A DNA stretch of 64,000 bases from Cordylochernes scorpioides (Eukaryota; Arthropoda; Arachnida; Pseudoscorpiones; Chernetidae): assembly GCA_030710605.1 (NCBI GenBank), contig CP092870.1, positions 93,819,742 to 93,883,741 on the forward strand. Direction: 5' to 3'. Under the pieces are notes generated by a model. The model was not told the origin of the DNA. It made no database searches and saw nothing but the letters and a program-made list of their open reading frames with translations. Position numbers and translations under genes: made by a program. Shown one piece after another: positions 53,915-63,708 of this stretch. Positions within the stretch are counted from its first letter, which is position 1, and the number at the start of each line of letters is the position of its first letter.

Positions 53915-54094
53915 ATGGCGCCGGCGGTAGAATGCATCGTTACCTATGCCCCGAGGCCATACACTAACGATCTCCTACAATACCAAAAGAAAACTCCTTC
54001 ACCGGAAATAGTCTGCTATGATTTACCCGCCATTTATGACTTGGTTAAAACGCCTGCAAACAAAAAAAAAAAGAACTTTATCGTTCCCCTATAG
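53915..54094 (+). CDS. Small open frame, 59 codons, unknown
   Basis: ATG at 53915 in a good context (CAAAATGG) opens MAPAVECIVTYAPRPYTNDL, then QKKTPSPEIVCYDLPAIYDL, a lysine run and FIVPL, ending at TAG 54092-54094. About 150 bases around it (53885-54035) are clearly richer in GC and CpG than the flanking DNA. Two prolines near each conserved-looking YDLPA and YAPRP give it a protein-like look. No homologue comes to mind. It could be a single-exon micropeptide, part of a mobile element, or chance. Confidence 0.3.
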   Translation: MAPAVECIVTYAPRPYTNDLLQYQKKTPSPEIVCYDLPAIYDLVKTPANKKKKNFIVPL

Positions 54095-55092
54095 ATGTAC
54101 ATTATTAGAATTATTTCTATTCTTTACTCGGTGTAATATCCCTTGCGGGGAAGCTTTCCTTTTGTTCGTTTGGTATTATTTAGTTTTATTATTATTTGTG
54201 AAGCTATATTTAAAACTGCATAAAATGTATTTATAGATTATTTTATGTAAAGTATCGTTGTGTTATTATAAATTGATAGAGTTTTTGAAAGTTATTTAAA
54301 TATTGATTTTTGTGAATCGATTAGATTCTTTAAATATTGTTGTTTTAGAGAAAATATCGTCTGTTTTTATTTTATTTGAAATGGTTTATTCTGTGAATGT
54401 TTTCTTCAAAGTATTAAATAACTACAATCCTTCTTAGATCATAATACAATAGTTATCAAATATAATTTTGAAAAGAAATTGTTTTTTTAACGATGATTTT
54501 GATAAGGCACAATTTGGATTATAGATTATAAACACAAGGTAAAAGGACCAAATCCAAATAAATAAATAGTGTGTATATAACAGTCTTATAACACACTATT
54601 TATTTATTTGGATTTGGTCTTATTACCTTATGTTTAACGATGATTTTGTTACACTATTGGTTAAATGGTGTTTTTGGCCACATTTTAAATTTAAATCTTA
54701 ATATAAGATATAATTTTTGAACATGATTAAAATTAGAAAATAAAGACATAATCAGTATATGAAAATGCGAACATACATAACAAAATATTTATTATGAAAA
54801 TAAATTAGGTTTATAGCTGAAATATATATATACAATACTTATTCGTGTGTAAGATTGTGTGAATTTTAATCCATAAAGAAACAATATAGGTCATTTTTAT
54901 TATCTAAACATAATAAATGTTTCTTCTTATTATTGTTTGACACATATCCAATGATTTAATAGAATGTAATATGTAAAAATTGATATTATAATTTAAAATA
55001 TGTGTAAATGGAGATGCAATTTTAATATAATTAAAAAGAGAAGACATTAAAGTTGAAGTAAACTATGATTTATTGATTTAAAAAGTTATATA
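54095..55092. other. AT-rich stretch with a small foldback
   Basis: A foldback at about 54540-54630 has arms AAGGACCAAATCCAAATAAA and its complement, with AATAGTGTGTATA and ACACACTATT inside. It is the F9 family of 19985-20185 without the hammerhead-like core. Otherwise nothing is seen. Confidence 0.55.
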
Positions 55093-55959
55093 TGTAATAT
55101 ATCCAAAGTTATTACACTGCAATATTTGATGTATTACACTGTTGTAGAATCCTGTCGACTTAACCGTTCTGTGACAATATCGTTGCGGAATTTCTTGTTG
55201 TTCGATTTGAATGGTGAGGATTGGTTGAAACGCAGTCGTTGAGTGGCAAGTGAAGCATACAGTTAGGAATAATCAGGACACGTGATGGGGTTTGAAAATA
55301 AAAGGCAACTGGGTTGGAGGAAGGAAAGCTTGAGAAGAGCGAAGCGGGTTTTGATTGTTAATTATCTGATCACATGGTGGTGATTGTACTTAGCTACGGG
55401 ATGAGCAGAGGGAGAGAGGTCCAGAGCCGATGTCACCTCCTTGGGAGCCAAAGCACTACTCTAGGTGTTGTTCCTATGAGAGCCAAATCACTACTGACAA
55501 TTCTTGCTTTTCGATTTAACACCACGAGTCGTCTTCCTTCCCATTGGTCGAAGGATGGGACGTGCCCGTTTTTCTATTGGTTGACCTATTTAGGGGAGAC
55601 TTTCTAATTAGTTCTGCGGCTTTCTTTGGTGGAAGAAACCGCCGATCTTGTCAGGAAGTATTGGGTGTGCTCGACTCTTATTACTTCCGCGGTTATCAAA
55701 TACGTCCGGTCTTGCCAGGAAATATTGGGCGTCTCTCTACTTTTTATAACTTCTGCGGTCACCAGACACGTCCGGTTCTGTCAGGAAGTATTGACTGTAC
55801 AAGTTATTAATAATTTGTGCCCGCTTTTAGCCTGCTTCCTATGTCTTGTTGCTACTTTCTTTCCTCCAGTTACCTTATTCTTTATTAAATCTTTGAAAAT
55901 CATACATTGTACATGCATAGTGGGTCGGGGGTGCATACAATTATATACAAATTATGACA
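55093..55959 (-). repeat. 3' LTR (867 bp)
   Basis: In the element's sense direction it starts TGTCATAATTTGTATATAAT and ends GGATATATTACA. It is preceded, in sense direction, by a short purine stretch (GTAGGGGGCG, about 55963-55972), a weak polypurine tract. Frames on the opposite strand (for example near 55544-55979) also occur in the other LTR and are not genes. Confidence 0.92.
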
Positions 55960-57652
55960 GATGCGCCCCCTACATGTGAAGAATTCAAGAAGGGGTTAGC
56001 CTGAGAGAATTCTGTAAAGTAAAAAATAATTTTGTGGGAAAATTAGTTGTGGGTATTGAGAGTCTATATACAAGCATTGGTGGCGATATAAGAAGTAAAA
56101 TAGAATGGTGTTGATGATATAGGTTGAGTATAATTAATAGAAATCAAAAAAATTTTTAATTGTAAGAAATCAAAATGAATGCTATGGTACATAGTGGATT
56201 AAAAAGAAAAGAAAATGCGCCTAACTAATTTCTACTCGAAATTGGAAAAAAATCGGGGGAGTTCTATTAGGGCTTTTGAGAAATCAAAAATAATATAGAA
56301 ATAAAAAGTTGGACGAAATCAAAGTAAATGCTTGGTTGCGTGGTGAGGAAAAAAAAATGCTTTGTTGCATGGTGAAAAAAGAAAAGTGCTTGTTGCATGG
56401 TAAAAAGAAATGCCTAATTATATTTTACTCGAAATTGGGAATGGAAAACGAGGGAATTTTATTAGGGCTTTTGAGAAATCAAAATAATATAAAGTTGGAA
56501 GAAATCAAAGTGAATGCTTGATGCATGGTGAAAAAAAAAGGAAAAATGCCTAATCATACTCTTGCTCGAAATTGGGAATGGAAATCGAGGGATTTTTATT
56601 AGGTCTTTTGAGAAATCAAAAAATAAAAATAAAAAGTTGGAAGAAATCAAGGTGAATGCTTGATGCATGGTGAAAAAAAAAGGAAAAATGCCTAACCATA
56701 TTCTTGCTCGAAATTGGGAATGGAAATCGAGGGATTTTTATTAGGTCTTTTGAGAAATCAAAAAATAAAAATAAAAAGTTGGAAGAAATCAAAGTGAATG
56801 CTTGGTTGCATGGTGGGAAAAAAAATAAATGTTTTGTTGCATGGTGGAAAAAAAGAAATAGGAAAAAAAAAGAATGTTTTTGTAAATCAAAATAAAATAT
56901 AATATCCAATTTTAAAAGAAAACCAATGAGTTCTCGTTGATTTGAAATTATGATAATATAAACTAATTGGTAAAAAAAAATGATAATTAATGATTAAAAG
57001 TGATAATAAGTTGAATAAATTGATAAATTGATTATATATTTAAATTTTAATTGAGAGAAAATGATGAAAATGATTAATATGAACAATAAGGTGTATTGTT
57101 TTGAACCCTTTTGTATCTACATGCCCTGATCTAAATGTTTTAATTGCTCAATTATGCCCTATAAATTTTTTAATTGCTCAATTATGCCCTATAAATTTTT
57201 TAATTGCTCAATTATGCCCTATAAATTTTTTAATTGCTCAATTATGCCCTATAAATTTTTTGTCTTTGTGTGTGTTGTGAAAAATGTTAGAAGTCTGTAA
57301 AGTAATTGATTTGTTATAATAGGGATGGGAACTCATTTAGATGTGTGTCGTCTTGTGGGTGTGGAATTGGATTGTAAAAAATCGATATGTAGTTCGAATT
57401 GGGATCCAAGACTGGCGGTAGGGAGGAGTCTGTGGAGGGGAAAAGCGGCGACCTAATTTTACGTGTTGGCCAGAAGAGGGGTCCGAAGTAATTGGATCCG
57501 GAAATGAGGCGTGCGGGGGAGCGGGGTCTCAAAATTCTCACTTCCTTCCGCTTATTTGTTTTTTGGGTGCGACTCGGATCTTGTTACTGGAGTGTGATTT
57601 CTCCGACATTGGTTGGTCATCTTTCAGTCACTTCTATCTCCTCGGAATCTAT
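55960..57652 (-). repeat. 3' non-coding region of the retroelement with tandem repeats
   Basis: Two arrays lie between the polyprotein stop and the 3' LTR. At about 56170-56890 there are five units of 115-140 bases with AGTTGGAAGAAATCAAAGTG, TTGCATGGTG, CTCGAAATTGGGAATGGAAA and TTTTATTAGG. At 57135-57262 there are four to five 30-base units of TTTTTAATTGCTCAATTATG plus CCCTATAAA. Frames through the arrays are by-products. Confidence 0.85.
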
Positions 57653-59839
57653 TTAGATTTTCTGCAAAATGTTTCCTAAAATTATGAGAAGTTTTATAAA
57701 TGCTTGTCCAAAATTAAAAACTGCCTCTTGTAGTTCGAAAATTTTGTGAGGGGCCATGATATAAATGGACAAATAACTAAGAAATAAAATTGGGATACAT
57801 TTGTATGGTAGAACTAACAAACAAAGGATGAAAATCAGATGAAAGATAGGGTATTGCCCCATGTTCTTCCATATTTTTGTAAATGGGGACTCTGAAATAT
57901 TTGTTTGAACCTTATTAATTGTAGAATTTAAATGATTGGTAGGTTCGCAGTTCTCCTGTTTGATCGTTAATGGTTTTATTAGCGATATGTCGGCGGTAAT
58001 TGATTTAAGTTGTGATGTGTGATCGTTTCTCTGACGTGGGTGGTGTAATTTTGGCATTGTTTGTGTTGTGTGTACGCTGTGCTTTATGTACGAATTTTGT
58101 TTTGCTTTGGGGCCTGTGTCGGTATTTTTACGTGAAGGTTGGTTGGATTCATCGATTCTTCTAGCGAATCGGCATGTGGGGCAGGTTTTTACCTGTTTTG
58201 CGATGTCTTGTGTCATGTTCTGCCAATAATATTGTGACGAGATGAGTCTCGTCATCTTGGAGATGTTTGGATGGTGGTGTTGTGTGTGTACGGACTTAAG
58301 AAGTCTGGCTGTAAGTGAACTTGGGACTATAGTTTTAAGTACTCCTTTTCGGGAGACGGTGCGCAGTTTATTGTGATCCATAGTCACGCGAGATTTTCCC
58401 GGTGGAGAAGACTGTTGGCTCTTTATGAGTGGCGCATCTAGAAAGCCACAAAATGGGATACGAGTTACAACGCCCGTTTCATATTGTTGTACTCCATTTA
58501 TGCTACGGACCTCATATTCGTATCTTGACAGTCTTAACCTCCATCGAAACAATCTGCCTGACGGGGCTTTGATCTCTTTCAACCACTGCAATGCAGGATG
58601 GTCAGAAAGTATTGTAAACTTTCTGCCCATTAGACAGGCGCGGAAGTTATCCACACTTTCCACAATGGCTAGGCATTGTAGTTCCAAGTCTGAATAATTT
58701 CGCTCGTGACCACGCAGAGAGCGGCTGAAATGTTGAACTGGGTATGTCTTCCCATCAGGGTAGACTTGTTTAAGAATGCCTGCAATGCCGAATGTTGAGG
58801 TGTTACAGTACACCTGGCATGGCAGACCTTCTTGGTAAAGGTATAATGTGGGGTGTGTGGTAAGGCTTTCTTTCAGGTTAGTGAACGCTTTCTGGCATTC
58901 GTCACTCCAGACCCACATGACATCCTTTTTTAGAAGGTTGACAAGTGACGTCCGCAAGCGGGCGTGGTCCGGAATGAACTCTTTATAGGCGTTCACAGCT
59001 TTTAGGAAAGATCGCAATGTTTTTCGATTGTGTGGTTGTTTGGTGGCGTGAATTTTTTCTATGTTTTGTGTAGACGGGATGATTGTATTATTCTTAACGA
59101 TTGTGCATGCGCTTGTTGGTTGTTGTTGTCTTTTGGCGCGCGTGTTGCGTTTGTTGTGCGGGTTGTGCGTGTTTGTTGCGTGATGTACATTTGCGTGATT
59201 ATGGCATGGCGACGTATGGTCATGTTTGGATTTTGTGTGGTAAGTGGGTGAGCTGTGTCGGTGTACGGACACTTTTTTGGGCATTATTGGAATTGTAGGT
59301 TGAAGTCGTGGTGGCTTTATATGTTGTGGGCATGAAAAGTTGCGTGGTGTGAGATTAGAATGGTGGCATGTAAATATTTGGGGTTTGGGCAATGAATGCA
59401 GGCAAGGGTTTCCATGTGTGAAAGTTTTGTGTGCTGTACGAGCCCTTTGGGACAGGTTTTGGTCTAGCCCGTGCTTGCATTCATTTGGTACATGTTTAGA
59501 TACATGGTTAAAGGGGTAGGTAGGGTTAGATAAGAGTTCAAAGTCAATTCTTGACGCCATAGGGGGGGTGCCTACCTTAGTCTCGAAAAGTCTGCTCGGC
59601 TGGGGTGTCTCTGGCTTGACTTGGTTGTTGTGGACTCGGGACTGGTGATTTTGGGACTGCTTGCACCGTCCGCGAAGTGGAAGTGAAGTCCGGTACTGGA
59701 ATGTCGTTTCGGGATCGTTTGCACTGTCCCGGTTTGTGCGGATTACTTTCAAGTGCGGGGTACGGGTACGGCATGGCGGTGGATGACTCCTCGGTGGTCG
59801 GTGTCCGGCCTCGGTGACACTTGCCTGGGGTGGTGACAC
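57653..59839 (-). CDS. Gypsy-like chimeric polyprotein ORF (728 codons)
   Basis: Intact frame with no ATG at its start (first codon GTG), overlapping the upstream frame by about 260 bases in a different register, so frameshifting from it is likely. Residues 1-260 are rich in P, T, H, N and K with no recognised domain. At 270-335 comes the end of a gypsy reverse transcriptase (TLRSFLKAVNAYKEFIPDHA; SDECQKAFTNLKESL). RNase H covers 340-420 with E386 (LELQCLAIVES) and D413 (ILSDHPALQWL), but the first catalytic aspartate of the usual DAS motif is N346 (CNTS). An H2C2 integrase zinc knuckle spans 518-556 (H518, H522 or H523, C553, C556). After it the integrase DDE core is replaced by low-complexity sequence and two hydrophobic segments at 662-695 (YPIFHLIFILCLLVLPYKC). 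RT palm with the YXDD box and protease are absent. The frame is open over 2.2 kb, which suggests constraint or recency. Confidence 0.75.
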   Translation of the reverse strand: MSPPQASVTEAGHRPPRSHPPPCRTRTPHLKVIRTNRDSANDPETTFQYRTSLPLRGRCKQSQNHQSRVHNNQVKPETPQPSRLFETKVGTPPMASRIDFELLSNPTYPFNHVSKHVPNECKHGLDQNLSQRARTAHKTFTHGNPCLHSLPKPQIFTCHHSNLTPRNFSCPQHIKPPRLQPTIPIMPKKVSVHRHSSPTYHTKSKHDHTSPCHNHANVHHATNTHNPHNKRNTRAKRQQQPTSACTIVKNNTIIPSTQNIEKIHATKQPHNRKTLRSFLKAVNAYKEFIPDHARLRTSLVNLLKKDVMWVWSDECQKAFTNLKESLTTHPTLYLYQEGLPCQVYCNTSTFGIAGILKQVYPDGKTYPVQHFSRSLRGHERNYSDLELQCLAIVESVDNFRACLMGRKFTILSDHPALQWLKEIKAPSGRLFRWRLRLSRYEYEVRSINGVQQYETGVVTRIPFCGFLDAPLIKSQQSSPPGKSRVTMDHNKLRTVSRKGVLKTIVPSSLTARLLKSVHTQHHHPNISKMTRLISSQYYWQNMTQDIAKQVKTCPTCRFARRIDESNQPSRKNTDTGPKAKQNSYIKHSVHTTQTMPKLHHPRQRNDHTSQLKSITADISLIKPLTIKQENCEPTNHLNSTINKVQTNISESPFTKIWKNMGQYPIFHLIFILCLLVLPYKCIPILFLSYLSIYIMAPHKIFELQEAVFNFGQAFIKLLIILGNILQKI

Positions 59840-60080
59840 GTGCGTCGGCTGCCGCGCTCATCTCGCCTTTCGGTCGGCGGGGGGTGTGGGCTGCTCCGGG
59901 GGTGGCGCTACGGAACGTCGTCTGTAGTTGAGTGGATCTTGCTCCTTGAAGTGTGGCGGTCAACTGCAAAATTATTGTCGCCAGGGTGTGTTTTGTCGCT
60001 TCGCTCGTTGCCAGTTTCTTCCCTCTTTCTTTCGTAGGGTTGTCCGTTTTTACGCCTATGGGGTCCTGATTAAACTCCAT
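59577..60080 (-). CDS. First ORF of the retroelement, gag position (167 codons)
   Basis: ATG at 60080, 25 bases inside the 5' LTR, opens MEFNQDPIGVKTDNPTKERG and runs to 59577. It is rich in P, S, T and basic residues. No CCHC knuckle or recognisable capsid is seen, and it is much shorter than gypsy Gag. It overlaps the start of the 728-codon frame. It may be a truncated Gag N-terminus that feeds the next frame by frameshifting. Confidence 0.5.
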   Translation of the reverse strand: MEFNQDPIGVKTDNPTKERGKKLATSEATKHTLATIILQLTATLQGARSTQLQTTFRSATPGAAHTPRRPKGEMSAAADARVTTPGKCHRGRTPTTEESSTAMPYPYPALESNPHKPGQCKRSRNDIPVPDFTSTSRTVQAVPKSPVPSPQQPSQARDTPAEQTFRD

Positions 60081-60104
60081 AATATCTTTATCCTGTCGAC
60101 TCTA
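60081..60104 (-). promoter_or_regulatory. Primer-binding-site region lacking a TGG start
   Basis: In sense direction the LTR end ATTACA is followed by TAGAGTCGACAGGATAAAG. A tRNA-primed element should show TGG within a few bases of the LTR, and none is visible. AGTCGACAGGAT is a direct repeat of a 12-base stretch inside the LTR (60161-60172 and 55149-55160). Confidence 0.4.
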
Positions 60105-60971
60105 TGTAATATATCCAAAGTTATTACACTGCAATATTTGATGTATTACACTGTTGTAGAATCCTGTCGACTTAACCGTTCTGTGACAATATCGTTGCGG
60201 AATTTCTTGTTGTTCGATTTGAATGGTGAGGATTGGTTGAAACGCAGTCGTTGAGTGGCAAGTGAAGCATACAGTTAGGAATAATCAGGACACGTGATGG
60301 GGTTTGAAAATAAAAGGCAACTGGGTTGGAGGAAGGAAAGCTTGAGAAGAGCGAAGCGGGTTTTGATTGTTAATTATCTGATCACATGGTGGTGATTGTA
60401 CTTAGCTACGGGATGAGCAGAGGGAGAGAGGTCCAGAGCCGATGTCACCTCCTTGGGAGCCAAAGCACTACTCTAGGTGTTGTTCCTATGAGAGCCAAAT
60501 CACTACTGACAATTCTTGCTTTTCGATTTAACACCACGAGTCGTCTTCCTTCCCATTGGTCGAAGGATGGGACGTGCCCGTTTTTCTATTGGTTGACCTA
60601 TTTAGGGGAGACTTTCTAATTGGTTCTGCGGCTTTCTTTGGTGGAAGAAACCGCCGATCTTGTCAGGAAGTATTGGGTGTGCTCGACTCTTATTACTTCC
60701 GCGGTTATCAAATACGTCCGGTCTTGCCAGGAAATATTGGGCGTCTCTCTACTTTTTATAACTTCTGCGGTCACCAGACACGTCCGGTTCTGTCAGGAAG
60801 TATTGACTGTACAAGTTATTAATAATTTGTGCCCGCTTTTAGCCTGCTTCCTATGTCTTGTTGCTACTTTCTTTCCTCCAGTTACCTTATTCTTTATTAA
60901 ATCTTTGAAAATCATACATTGTACATGCATAGTGGGTCGGGGGTGTATACAATTATATACAAATTATGACA
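60105..60971 (-). repeat. 5' LTR (867 bp)
   Basis: Same ends and length as the 3' LTR. In this position it should carry the promoter. The sense strand begins TGTCATAATTTG. Two substitutions separate it from its partner as far as I can read. Confidence 0.92.
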
Positions 60972-62400
60972 TATATTATTACCAAAATATATTTACAACA
61001 GTGATTAAAAACAAAGGCATTAAGCAGCAGTGGGGCGAATTCATTTAAGTGATAAATTAACCTATTTATTCAGTGATAAAAATATATAAATAATCATTCA
61101 CACTGGAATTATAATATATATATTATATTTTATTAAAAGGCATATATTGGATCAAAAAATAATTTATTTTACCATTTTTGATCTAATATATGCCTTTTTA
61201 ATTAAAGATTTAGTTATGGATTGCTCGATTTGAAAAAAATATTATATTTTATATAAAGCAAACCTTTTAATACTAGGGATTAAAATATAAATATTAAAAT
61301 TTAATTTTTACCCTCTTTCAAATATTATTATAATATTTAATTAATATTTTAAATAAAACGTAAAAGGTAGTATGAATTTATATTTAGCCCAATTTTTTTT
61401 AATATAAAGAAAGGTAAAAACTTCGCCTCCACCTAATTTTGACTTTATTTAACACAACTTTGATTACCTATAGAACATTTTGATAAGAAGAAAGAAAAAA
61501 TATATTTTTTAGCAATTTTTTTTACACATTCGCAGAATTCATCGCCGTTTTTTCAATTTACATGGTCTACGCAATAAAACATTTTTATCTTTTGTTTTAT
61601 ATATCCTTCATGGCTTCGTTTATGTCTTTTGGCTGTGTGAAACCAAGAAAATTAAAAGTTTTTGAGATTTAAAAAAATGTACCCAAAAATCTATTTCGAA
61701 TTTCGAAATATTTTTTTTATTTAATCATAAATTGTGTTTTATTACAAAGTGCTGAAACGATTATAAATATTTTGTCCAAAATTGTGTTTCAATCTACCGA
61801 TATATTTTTTAAAATAAATATATTTAATATATTTCAAAAATAAGTAAAATATTATTTAAAATTTTATCCTACACACATATATATCTTTATATATACGCCA
61901 TGTTTATCAATTTTAACTTCTTGTGAAAAAAAAATACATTTACTTTTATATGTGTCTCTTTTAAAATGCTTTTAGCAACAAAATATGTGAATATGTTTTC
62001 ATACATATATCTTTGTGAAAATGTATCTTGGATAAAATGTATCTCTTTGATAAAAATATGCTTTGAAGATCAATCATTTATATATATATATATATATATG
62101 TTCAAAGATTTTTCATCACTATATACATATATGAATGTATGTGTATATATGTATTTTGAAATGTCTCTCTTGAGATGGCATTTTTAAATTTTTAGGTTGA
62201 GTGTGTTTTAAAATAATATATTTAACGTTTTTATTCTATTATTTCGTGTTAAATTACCATAGAAAATATAAATTTTTAAATCTTGTTAAAGAAGATATTA
62301 GTAAATTCAATTTTTGCGGAATTTCCAGAAGAAACTTAAAAAGAGCGGTGTAATAAATTTTGTAACATTGACCTAAGAGGTTTGTTTTGTATTGATAACT
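60972..62400. other. AT-rich stretch with an F3 foldback
   Basis: At about 61137-61235, GGCATATATTGGATCAAAAA and ATCTAATATATGCC make a short F3 foldback followed by TTTAATTAAAGATTTAGTTATGG, as near 44520. Otherwise no gene or repeat is seen. Confidence 0.45.
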
Positions 62401-63593
62401 TAATATAAGTTTAAATTATGATAGTAAATACCTTCCAGCGATACTTCATCAGTTACTTGTCCTGGAAATGAAAAGTATAAGCACAAAGTGAAAGATGTGT
62501 AGGAAAAAGAAGAAAGACAGAACTCTGATAATAGGTTTCAGAATTTTTGGTAAAATTTATGGTGAAGAATGTATTGTTACGATGCTTTTCAACCATCGTT
62601 GTCTGTGTACAAGGCTTCTAAAAAACAAGGGGGGTTCTATATGGATACAGCTTAGTGCGATGTACTTTATCACCAGTAGTTGCTAGTAGAATTAAGGATT
62701 AGATGTATCCAATGTTCACCACCAGAAGGATCTTTCTCGACAACAGCCAACTCCCGTCCAGGTCAGGCAAACTTCTTTATCACCTTCTTGCAGGATCATC
62801 CACACGACCACACTCCTGAAGACAACTTGTCACTTCTTCTTGCACTGTCGATATCACCAGACTGTCTGTTCTCCCCGTCTGTCTCTTCCTCAGCTTATCC
62901 ATTCTTTTAATCCTAGGGTCCCCCAGTTCCTTGACTACCACCCACGTTGTTTTGCTTTTGTGGAGAGGGAGTCCCAGATGTTACAATATATTGCCTTAAG
63001 CGTCTTTTTTTCCTCCAAATATTTAATTTACTTTCATTCTTCACTCTATATAAATTCGCTCATCCAAGACAATCTTATCTTTCTTTTCTTTCCCTCCTCC
63101 TTTTTATCCCCTTTATATTCTCCCTTCCTATATTTTCTTCTTTACATATTATATTTTTAGGTTTCTTACTTCTCTTTTATCCTCTGACCCGGGATTACTC
63201 ACCTGTGGTTCAGCATTAGTAGCTTACCACTTCCTTGTTACCTGCACCAATGCCTTAGACAGTCTAATTCAGTTCAACCTTGTAGTAGGGGAAGGCCATT
63301 CCTATTTGGTCAATTATTCGAAACAATGTCAGTCAGTCAGTCTTTCCTCAACAGACAGTGAATCACCTTCTATTCAACTGCTCGGTATTCCTGAGTCACA
63401 GAATATAGACAGACAGCCTTACTACCTGGACTGACTCAGCTTGATTCTGTATCGTTGGAATTTAACCAGACACTCTGTCAGCATTCCTTGTCGACTGGTT
63501 CAGTTCTAAAATCCGCAGTGAATAGAACCTTGCACTAGATTGCTGTACAGCCCGGGTAGTTGGTGTTGACGCTCCAAGAACCCGGGTTATATC
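62401..63593. other. Unidentified complex region, probably mobile-element debris
   Basis: Composition rises towards balanced over 62690-62990 and 63170-63590. Landmarks are TTCACCACCAGAAGGATC, GATCATCCACACGACCAC, CCTAGGGTCCCCCAGTTCC, GACCCGGGATTACTCACC and GCCCGGGTAGTTGGTG. Short frames exist on both strands, none recognisable. CCAGAAGG is shared with 39715-39725. It may be the edge of an LTR or LINE that I cannot name. Confidence 0.35.
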
Positions 63594-63594
63594 G

Positions 63595-63708
63595 ACACTC
63601 ATGGTCAAAACTTAAAGAAGTGTCTTATAATATCTTACAGAGTTATTGTTTGAATCCCTATATACATGTTAAAAGGGTATTACTTCCTTAAGTTTTGTCC
63701 ATGAGTGA
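63595..63708. repeat. F1 foldback, short copy
   Basis: CACTCATGGTCAAAACTTAA and TTAAGTTTTGTCCATGAGTG ends with most of the centre deleted; ATCCCTATATACATGTTAAA remains. Confidence 0.7.

Larger units (their letters stand above)
55093..60971 (-). mobile_element. Ty3/gypsy-like LTR retrotransposon (5.9 kb)
   Basis: Two 867-base direct repeats (55093-55959 and 60105-60971) bracket a 4145-base interior with long minus-strand frames. Frame order relative to the LTRs shows transcription right to left. The only LTR differences I see are at 55610/60622 (A/G) and 55934/60946 (C/T), so insertion was recent. TATA flanks both outer ends, a weak 4-base target duplication in AT-rich DNA. The interior keeps RNase H and an integrase zinc knuckle but no protease, reverse-transcriptase palm or integrase catalytic core, so the element is non-autonomous. 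Confidence 0.9.

Noticed and set aside
55374..61048. Duplicate + strand frames at 55374-55979 and 60386-61048
   Set aside because: They are identical because they lie in the two LTRs and run antisense to the element.
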